The position numbers were made by a program, and so were the translations under genes. Positions 24,901-35,900 of a stretch of DNA of 64,000 bases are shown one piece after another; positions within the stretch are counted from its first letter, which is position 1; each line of letters begins with the position of its first letter. The notes under the pieces are model-generated. The model saw only the letters and a list, made by a program, of their open reading frames with translations, did not search any database and was not told the DNA's origin. Source of the DNA: Cristatella mucedo (lineage: Eukaryota; Bryozoa; Phylactolaemata; Cristatellidae). The stretch covers positions 3,117,501 through 3,181,500 of the forward strand of contig WPIO01000007.1 of NCBI GenBank assembly GCA_009760855.2, written 5' to 3'.

Positions 24901-26753
24901 TAGCGCAGTTGGACATGAAGCTCCAGAACACGTCTCCACGGGAGGCCATCAGGCTTGGGGAAGCTAAGAAAGCCCATTTTAGGCAGCACTACTCGCAAAG
25001 CATAGCTATGTCAGCCCAGAATAGCTGCAAAGTGGGCTGGAGCGGATGGACATCCCACACGCACTCGCACTCACACACACCCATACCAGAGCACACTTGT
25101 GCATTTGCACACACACAAACACAAGACACAGCCAGAAGCAGGTAAACAGCGACCCGAGGCAAAACATAAACGTTAGAAAGTAAGAAACACTTTTTTTAAA
25201 GCACCGTGGGGCTAAAATGGCTGCAGGGCATGACCGACAAGCTGAACAGAAGGATTATGATGATGCGGATTGACAAGAAGCCAGTGTTTGCTTCTGCTTA
25301 CAAGCAGTTTTATTTGTATATTTATGTATACAATACCAGTTTTTAGGCATTGATTACATAATTTCAAATATTTTTTTCTATTTTAGTGATGTTGGTCTTG
25401 TGTGATCCTATAGTGGCCATTGGTTGCTCAACAGACACCTAAAGTTGTGTACAACTGAAGTGCCCATCGGCCCTTACAACTTCTCACCTTGCAGCAGTAT
25501 GCATTGGATCGTCAATCAGCAAGCGGGCTAGCAAACGATAGCACGCGACTTTCATCTGCAGCTCTGTCACTCCTAGCTCCAATTTCCGTGGAAGAGTCAC
25601 CGACAATCGGTCCTCTTGAGTCCAATCACTCCTCACTTGCTGTTCGAACAGGACAAAGCAGGGTCTGCTTCCATCTCTCACCTTCCGTCTCTTTCTCTAC
25701 TCTTCCTATTTTCTCTTACCCCTAGTTCTTCAACCTATTACCTTTGACCTGTGCAATCAAGCGCTTACAGTGTGTGTAAAACTCGGCAGCTAGGCTTGTC
25801 TGTCATGAACGTCTGCAGCTGTCACATTGCACTATTCCTCAACGACCTGTGCTGGCTCCCAATCAAGCAGCACATCGACCTCAAGGTCCTGTCACTCACT
25901 TTTAGGCCCCTTCATTCCCTTGCTCGGGCCTACCTACCAGGAATGCTTTTCAATTAGTTTATGCATCGTATCACCTTCTCTTCTGGCTCGTTTTTTAAGC
26001 AGTGCCTCTAAGCAACGTCAAACCCTTTGAGAGCAGTGCCTTTAGACTAAATGCACCCCATGCCGGGAATCCACTCCCGGCTGACGTCACAACATCCCCT
26101 GAATTGACAACATTTAATGAAATGCTAAAAGAACACTTGTTCCTAAGAGCATTTGCTGGATATCCATGCCAATAGTGTGCACATTGTCCTGTGTGCGCTT
26201 ATGCATGTTGATACTTTGCATGTTATCACTAGCAAACTTACATGCAACCTTTGCAACATATATAAAGTGCCTTGAAAGAGATGTGGCTCTCTTAGGATGC
26301 TATGCAAACGTCTTAATTATTATAATTATTAGTAGTAATACCATAAATTGATGAATGTCACGAGAACAGCTGTATACACACGCTTATCAACAATCCCTCT
26401 TTCGAACCCACACTCATGATCATACGGCTAAAGTTCAGGCCAGGCCCACAGCTCCTGGGCTTCCCCTATGGCTTCGAGCAAGTCTTGAAGGCAAGCGATA
26501 AGTTTGTTCATCGAATGCATCCTGGTTAGGAATTTCAGAAGCAAGAAAGCAGGCAGACAAGCGAAAGTTGTGCCTCCCATCGGCTGGCGAGTTTCACAGC
26601 AAATGATATCCTGCTGATAAAAAATAGTGACAGCGTCCGACCCAATCAAATCCCAGACTTCCAGCATAAGGCGGCTCGAGCAGCCTGCACACAGCCTAGT
26701 GGCGGTGGCAGATGTGCACGGGCCACTCCAAGCCCAAGCTCGCACCGCCATGC

Positions 26754-26809
<56 letters not shown>

Positions 26810-26817
26810 CCTCCCTC

Positions 26818-26905
<88 letters not shown>

Positions 26906-26908
26906 CCT

Positions 26909-26981
<73 letters not shown>

Positions 26982-29900
26982 CCTCCCTCTCTCTCTCTCC
27001 CTCTCTCTCTCTCTCTCTTTGCTCAGGCTCGCAGCCTGCTGTCTCGAATCCAGCTGGCCTAGCAGCAGCAAGCACGTGACCGGTGCCTTTTTTCGGCAGA
27101 TACTAGCGCGATGCTTTCGTCAGCAAGTTGGGCCTCATCATGAGATCAAAAGGGTCTACCTTCGCTTCTAAGACTGCTTGGGTAACCATTCGAAGCACAA
27201 ACTACGGGTCGGTTATTTAACTTCAAAGTAATTATTGCATGAATCAACAGCTCCGTTATAATGCACCTGTAACGGTGAACCAATACAGAGCGACGAGAAG
27301 TGGCGCAAAGTGGTAGCTGTGCCGTTCACGGCAGCCGAGCCTACTAGCCAAGACTGTTGGGTCATCTGTTAGCGGTTCATTGCATAGACAGAAAGACCTG
27401 CATGGAGAGATTTGCTAAAGTCTTGAGGGATGTCACTAAATTACTCACTCACTTGGCTCGTGTATATTTGTCTCTTTCTTGCACCTTTACCTTTACATTT
27501 CAAGATAAGGAGCGACACGAGGCCATCTGGCTCGGGATTGAGGGCCGAAAAGAATTTCCCTCGAGCTGCGAACGATCATGCGACCTCAGGGTTACCGGTT
27601 TAGCGGTCTAACCGGTTGATCCATCAGGTTTGCATGATAGTGAGGGCGACAATATTATGGAGCTTGTGGACGATGAAGTAGGTGCCAATAAATCATCTGA
27701 GACTTAGCTGGGAGTAAACCAATCAGACCTATGGTCCTGGGCCAATCCTAAAGGTGCAACATGGAATCACGTATGCACACTTGGAAGTCGTGGACCTTGG
27801 AAGCCAGTTGAAGCTTGACTACCAGCATATTAATAATAGGGATGATAATAATAAGACATTTGCAATTGTCATTGCCATTGTCAATTGTCAATTGTCACCT
27901 TAAGAGTATCAAACGAGCTCTGCTTGTTTGTCGTGATTTCTTTTAAAAGCACCGTGAGCTTTAATGGCCACCACTACATGAACTATTACAATGAAATAAT
28001 TAACTGAAGTAACAACTGATACACGTCTCAGATACAAATCCTTTGGACCGCAGGATGGCCCTTTTTGCCACACTACAGGCAGTGCTACCGTAACCGGTGA
28101 AGCAACGAAAAGCACAAACGCAAAGCAGAAGAAGTTTGGCTCGGCTGCTTAGTATAAACCCAAGCAGGAAAGACAAGGCACGTTTTTAAAGCGTGACTGG
28201 TTCGCAATACTTTGCCGTTCTAGGGCATCTTACGTTCTTGCAACAAGCCATGAAACCAAGAGCTTTCGAAGCAGGATGCCCCCACTGCCCACAGAAATGT
28301 GCTGAGTTGGTATGACTCTCGTATTTTGCCTCGGAAGGTTCGCCTCCTGAGGAAAGCAGGGTGATGCATTCATTTGCTCTATCTACGATATCCTATTGGG
28401 AGCGGTTCACGTAGCTACATAATAAATCTGGCTACAGTTCTGCCCATGCTTTTTCTTTCGGCAGCAGGCATCTTAAAGGGTGCCAAGCTGACAAGCCTTG
28501 TCCCCGATAAAATGTCAAGAAAATGCTTATAAAATTAGTCCAGCGATTGAATATTTGTCTAGGGTGCCTTTCACAAGAAAAACATGTTGGAAATGGATAA
28601 GAAGTTCCGACGACTTCTATATAAAACCCAACAATGACTATACACACCAACTGTAACCCGGATGTAGACAGGAAGCAACATATCTACAAATAACAAATAT
28701 ACACCCGATCTCTGCATCATATGCGACTTCTGTCCCAGCTTGTTAAACCTTGATAGATCGGGTACATGTGTGAAGCTTGTTGAGGTGCATGCATGTGACT
28801 TTTATAAAGCTTCATTTACAGAGTAGCCTTGAGCCTTGTTAATTCCATAACTCGGCCAATACTCCAGGGATCAGAGTGAAATTAGAAATGCGAGTTCATC
28901 TCTCTTTGGATAAATGCGTGAGCTTGCTCTTGTCAGTCCATAACATATTACTCGACTGTTCCACGTCTAGTGAATGCCACCAGAAGCCCATGGTTAACTG
29001 TCCACTTTATGCCGGCTGGTTGGCAGACGCTTGCGGTTTTGCTACACGTAAGAGGATGCCACTACTAGCTAGCCTTCTACTTACCGTTTTACTGCTAATG
29101 TCTGTTTCCGTGGCTTCTTGAAATGATCGTTCAAGGTTTCGAAGAGCGACAGTATTCTTCCGGAGCACTACCGCCATGATCAGTCGATTACCCCTTCCAC
29201 CAGTCTTGTTAGGCCTAGCAGATCGCCACCCAAACTACCGAACGTGTCTCAAAGCATTTCTACAGACTTCAGCACACGGTAAAGCCGCTAATACGAAGGT
29301 TTCGTCCAATCTACTTGTAAGCTGCTGATAGCCTTGCATGAGCAAGCCATCAGCAGCCCCTTAACGACGCTGGCATAGTGTTTATAGCATGGCATTCCAC
29401 AATTGCACGTGGGTGGGACATACGGAAGTGGTAGCACTGGACGGTCGTAAGTGTTACCTGCACCTCACATACAATCACGAAGAAATATGATGCAAAGCAA
29501 GCGCATAGTCGCTGAACAAGCTTGCAATAAACTAAGATATTTTAGAAACGACAAATCTGCCGGCTAAACAGCTTGGTTTTTGGTGACACTTGTAAAGACA
29601 AGCTATTAGCACTACTGCAGCTGCTCACTGCAAAGCACCTAGGCAACAGGTGGCATTCCACACTTCCCAGCAGTACGGCGGCCATGATTCGTGCAATGGC
29701 AAGCACAGACACATTCACAGGCTCCGAGGATTTCTTTATGGGAACACTCACAGGTGTGTCGTACATGCGTCGAAGCTGCTCCAGATGCCGCAAGCAGACG
29801 GCTCCCTGCAGAAGCCGCACGGCGCCGGCATCCGGGTGGAAGTAGAGGTGCACGTTCGCCACGCACACACGCTGCCGTCGGCGCACGGACAGCGGACGAG

Positions 29901-32900
29901 TGGCCGCAGCAGGGCCGTGCTGCGGCTCCTCCTCTTCCTCGCGTCGCTCCGCGCCGTCATTATCGTCGGCGGCGGGCACTCGCTCAAGCACGCACGCCTG
30001 AAAAAGCATGGCCGTGTGCAGCGCTCAGCCAGTCAGGTCGAGTGGATGGGGGGGCCTCCGAGAGGCAAGAAGCGAGCGAGGCTACAGCGGCGGCGGCGCC
30101 GAAAAGGAGAGCTCGATTCGCAGCCACGCACTCAGCGAGCGCGCTTTCCGGGGGAGGGGCCTGGCTTGGGGCCTAACGCGCGCCGGCCTCCTCCCTCCCC
30201 AGAGAGTTCGCCCGCACTGACAGCAACTCTTGACGGACTCGTAAGCGCCGAGTCAGATCCGGCGGAGAGCGAGAGCTCGCAGCGAGCGGCCGTCTCTACT
30301 CACTTGAACGCAGGCGCCCGAGCGGTGCAGAAGGCTCTCGTGAACCTTGGCTGACTGCCTAGCGAGGTCGAGCAGGTCGCGGTGCAGCGGGTTGCTCTCC
30401 AGGGTCTCGGCAATCTGGATGTCGTGCTTGCCTATAAGACTGTGCCGACGATGCTGCTGCTGACTAGCGCTGCGAGGTCGGCGAGCGAGCGAGCCGCTGC
30501 CGCCGCAACAACCGGCTGCTCAGGTGCCACAACGGCACGACAGGCCCTGCAGCTCAGTGGCTCAGCTCGGGCTCGAGCGAGGAATGCAGCTGCTGCCTTG
30601 CCTAACGGCAGCCACACCCTGCCCCGCCCCTGTCTGCCAGTGCCTCCTCCACCACCTGCTCCCAATCACCCAATCACCTAGCCAGAGGACAGAAAAGTAA
30701 GCAAACGGCAGCCACCATTCAGCTTCGGCGTTCTAGTTGTGTTCCTTACCGGAAACGACTGGCCTTATATAGTATTGCCGAGCCTTCGCTGAGGCCCACG
30801 CCGCTGCCACCGCTGCCGGGCCCGTTGTCTGCAGCTCTCACTCTCGTCTTGCCATCGTCGGTAGTCTTCCTGTGATACTTCTCGCACATGTATGACTGGT
30901 AGCCCATCGAGTTGAATACGCGATTAAAGTACTGCTCGTAAACTTTCTTGTCCACTTCTTGCAAGCAGATGACGTCGGCATTGTAGCCTACAAATGATGC
31001 GATCTGTTTTACATTCTTAGATTAGGGTGCTTGGCAAAGAGGGCTAGTAATGGGATTCCGATTTCGTTCAAGAAAATTTTAGGAGCATCGAACGGCCAAA
31101 GCGGAACAGCTTGCCGCCCGAGGGATGGTGACACGTGACAGCACCGCCGAGATGCACATTGGCAGGTCGTCCCCAAGTCCTTCAAATCGGCAATCGTTAG
31201 ACCTATTCTTAAAAAGCCTGGATTAGACACAGAGGTCCTAGCAAGCTATCGTCCAGTTTCCCTTCTTCCGTTCTTATCAAAGATTCTTGAGAAAATTGTT
31301 GCTAAGCAGCTAGTTGAACATATTGAAAATAATGGAATGTCAGAAACATTTCAATCAGGGTTCAAGAGGCAGCACTCTACTGAAACTGCTCTCCTCCGTG
31401 TTAACAATGACATTCTACGTGGCAACGACGACGGGAGTGTCACTGCCCTAGCTCTGCTAGATCTGTCTGCTGCCTTCGACACCATTGATCACGAAGTTCT
31501 GCTTGAACGACTGAGAACAACGATCGGTCTGGCAGAAGAAGCACTGGTGCGGTTCAAATCGTACTTGTCTGATCGTGTTCAATCCGTGTCGTATGGGGGT
31601 CAGGTCTCAGACATGAGAAGGGTCACCTGTGGAGTCCCTCAAGGGTCCGTACTCGGTCTATTGCTGTTCTCCATTTATACACAACCTCTGGGAAAAGTGA
31701 TTAAGGCCCATGGAATAGGATATCACTTCTATGCTGACGATACTCAGTTGTATTTGTCATTTAAACCGTCGGAATCTGCTGCAGCAACTGAGAAACTGAA
31801 TGCTTGCCTTGCCGATATTCGATCCTGGATGTCGGAAAACTTCCTGAAATTAAATGACGATAAAACCAAACTGCTGCTCATAGGACACCCTGAGCGTGTG
31901 GCTGGATTAAAAGGCTTTGCTGTTCTAATAGGTGATGCTATTGTGCGACCTTCACCACGTGCTCGTAATCTAGGTGTCGTGTTCGACAGCTGCCTCAATT
32001 TCAAAAGCTTCATTCAGAAGACTGCCTCTAAAGCTGCCATCACATCCGATCCCTATCCAAGATTAGAAGCTGTCTCCCACAGTGGCTTGTAAAAAATTTA
32101 ACTAGCTCTTTAGTTCTGTCTCGGCTTGATTATTGTAATTCCCTTTTGGCTGGGCTGCCAAAGAAAGCTATTATGCCACTACAGCGGACTATGAATATGG
32201 CTGCAAGGCTGGTCTTCAAGTCCCAGCGGTTTGAGCACGTGTCACCTCTGCTGAAAGAGCTAGGATGGTTGCCGGTTGAGCAAAGGATACAGAGCAAAGT
32301 TCATACGCTGACCCACAAGGCCCGCCACGGCTATGCTCCTTCGTACCTAGCTGAACTGCTGCATCAGTTTCAGCCTGTTTGTGCCCTCAGGTCCTGTGTG
32401 GACAATAAATTAGCTGTCCCATTCCTCCGCTTAAAGACAGTTGGCGACAGAAGCTTTAGCTCTGCAGGTCCTAGACTGTGGAACTCGCTTCCACAATTCT
32501 TACGCAACGACAACTACTCTCCAACTGCCGACTATGGCTCATCTTTTTCAGCGGTCCTGAACTGCTACTTCTATGCTACTCACTACCTCAACTGCTCTCC
32601 TAACTCTGCTATGCTTCCCACTTTCTCTTTGTTGCGCGAGACGAAGTCTGTTGGCTACCGAATGCGTACCGAAAGCCGCTTAGGCTGTGAGTTCGCTATA
32701 CAAAACTCTCCTGCGTAACGCCCACATGGTCTATATGACTTTGTGGAGTTACTGACGGAGATACATTACATTACATTTCGGCCAGGAACATTTTAGGGCC
32801 GGGCCAAAACTTGACCTAAAGTGGGCATGATGTAAGCCTAAGCAAGAGTGACGGCACAACTGGTGCTCTCCTTTGGATGAACAGCCTGGAGCCGAACTTT

Positions 32901-35900
32901 GAGCTCAGACTGCCAAGGAGGTTTATTTAGATCAATCTACAGAGTGAATGGATTAATACCTAAACAAGTATGATGGCTCTCTCCTATTGAAACTGCCTCA
33001 GCATGTACATCGAATGCGCAGTGTCACAGTGCTTTCAGCCCCGTCTTGAAAAAAAAAAGTGAAAACGGCCTCTGAAGATATGGTATAAAAATGGTCCACG
33101 AAGGTGCATAGCGAGGTGAGAAGCGGCCACTCTATAAGCACGGTAGTCACGGTCCCTGAGAGCTGAGTAGTCACTGCCGAAGAGCTATCAATCTTCGTGG
33201 GGGGAGATAAAGGGTGTAACCACTAAAGAACAGGGTACCCCCAGGGCTCTGTGATCGGTCTGCTTCTTTCACAATTTTTACTCTCTCTCATGCCAGAGTA
33301 ACCGCCAAACACAATCTAGGCCTTCACTCCCATGCCAATGACGCACGGCCGTACCTAAGCTTTGATCCATCACAGCTTTCAAGCATGTCAATCTCTCTTA
33401 ACTCCGTTGATGCATGTATTGCTGATATCTGCACATGAATGGCAGTGAACTTTCTCAAATCGAATGACAATAAAAAGAGAGCTTACTAGTTATGGGCAAA
33501 CCAAGTGTGACTCAGACACCGGAAAGCTTAACGTTTAAAATCGGCTCCGGTACCATATCTCTCTTAGCATCTGCACGAAATCTGTTTTAAAGTGACTTTG
33601 TATCTAATTCAAATTCTTCTAAAAGTAAATTCTTTCAAAAGACGACCACATCAGCTCCAGTCAAGTCTGCCTACTTTCACCTACATGATATTGTTAAAAT
33701 TCGGGCTTGCTTAGACAGTCCATGCATTTGTGACATCCCGTCTGCTCTCAATCAAGCAGCATGTTGACTTCAAGGTTTTATCACTCACTTTTAGGTCCCT
33801 TCATTTTCTAGCTCCACCCTACAAATCAGAACTACTCAACAACCAGCACAGGCATCGTACCACCCATTATTCTGACTGACATCGTCCAGGTATGCCTTGA
33901 ACCAACCTCAAATCCTTTGGAGACCATGCACACGCTCCAAAAGTCCGGAACTCACTCCCGAGTGACATCACGACAGTCCCCAACTTAACGACATTTTAAA
34001 ACACACCTGTTTTTCCACAGCATTTGTTGAGTCCTTGAGATTTGTCATTTGTGTGGTTTGAGAGCTGATACTGCGCATGTTAGCACTAAAAATATTATGC
34101 ATGTTGATATTCTGCATGTTACCACTAACCACAGTATGCATAGTGACACAGCAAACGTTACCATTAACCACATGGTCATCCTTCCTTAACAGCAATGTAA
34201 AGTGCCTAGAAAGAGATTCCATGAGGGTTATATACACATGTATTATTATTACTTTTATTATCGGCAAGCGAACCACTTCTAAATTGTCTTCCAGGAGGGG
34301 ACTAGAGTTGCTTCTGTCTATGGGCCTACAGACTTGCCTACCAAAACTTACCGAGTTGACGACAAACCTAGTGTTACCAGTGCGCATAATATGTGGGTGG
34401 GTCATATATTCAATCAGCTATGAGGATATGAAGATATCACTGGGAACATTCAAAAGTGGGCACCGAACAGGATGAGGAGCTCAAGATATACTGTAAGTGT
34501 GCGAATCGAGCAAAACACAAAAATTTAGTCCAAGGAAGTGACCAACGTTAAGAATGTCTACCAGGCAGGCAGTCTGAAGGTCGGTAACTTCCAGTTCATT
34601 TCTGATTTAGGTTGAATAAGTATTGCTACACATGTCATCACAAGTCGTGAAGCTATAGTGTCTGTAGTCATGGACATGTTCAGCAATACTTGAAAAAAAT
34701 TAGGAATAAAACACTGCAGTGCCATGCAAGTAGACGTCAAACTCAAATTTCATGTTAATCTGTGAAGTATTAGAGAAGTTTTGGATTTTACAAAGTGCAA
34801 AGCTACACTGCTAACAAAGCTGTTTACAAATCGCAAGCATGTACCTCAATAATTTGCAAGCATGTACCTCGATGTATCAAGGTTCAACAAGTTGGGATAC
34901 AAGTCACAAATACTAACACGAGATCAGTAATTTGTTTATCTGTATGCATGCTGCTTCAGGTTTGGTTTTGGATTAGACATGGTTTGCATAATCGTCTTTT
35001 CCTTTTATTTGGAAATCGCCAAAACTTCTGATCACACCCTAACGTGTTTTTCAGCTGAAAGGTACCCTAAACAGATATTCGATTGCTAGACACATTTTTC
35101 CGTATAGTCTTGACATGTACCCTTAACAGATAGCCTTTCTCGTTTCTGAGTAGCACTAGGTTTGCCCAAGACTAGTTTCAGCAAGTTATAAAGCTACGGA
35201 TAGTGATTTTGTATCTTATTTCTAGGCACTTTACATATGCTGCAGAGGAAGCTGGTTAGTGGTAGCATCCTCAATTTCAGCACACATAACATGGTTAAGG
35301 GTACATGCACAGGGTCAGCATTCAAGCATGGTTAGTGGCAGCATGCACAGTGTCAGCACGCATAAGCACATAAAGGTCAAATTTACGGTGACCCACTAAA
35401 TGCTGTGATAAATAGGAGCGCTTTTAGTTTTTTTTAATGTGGTCAAGTCAGGGGATGTCAGGATACAAGTCGGGGTGAGTTGCAGGCATTGGGAGCATAC
35501 GAACTAAAGGCACGGTCTCCCAAGGGTTTGAGGTTTGTACTAAGTATAGGTAAACAGTTAGATTCCGAAAAGCGAGTGGTACGATGCTTAGCCTGGTAGG
35601 GGAGTAGACCTGATGGGTAGGCTGGAGCCAAAGAATGAAGGGGCCAGTGTTGCTTTCTTAATTAGTGGCATAACTACAACCTTTTTGAAAGGTGAAGGTA
35701 CTTATTTACGATGTTAGTTATGCATGGCAGTAGCAGATCTACGCATCGTGGATGCAGGACACTGTGAATAGGGTCTATGGGATTAGTTATCTTCTTTGAT
35801 GGGGATATGAACTTCACGATGAGGTCATTCATGGACTTGAATGTAGACACCGAGATGCTGCATGGAATTGCGGGACAGGATTTCAGGGGGATGCTGCCAT

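Noticed and set aside
27490-27625. Possible further tRNA-like SINE on the minus strand (GTCGCATGATCGTTCGCAG region)
   Set aside because: Suggestive A/B-box spacing, but only one copy seen and no tail; cannot be separated from chance here.
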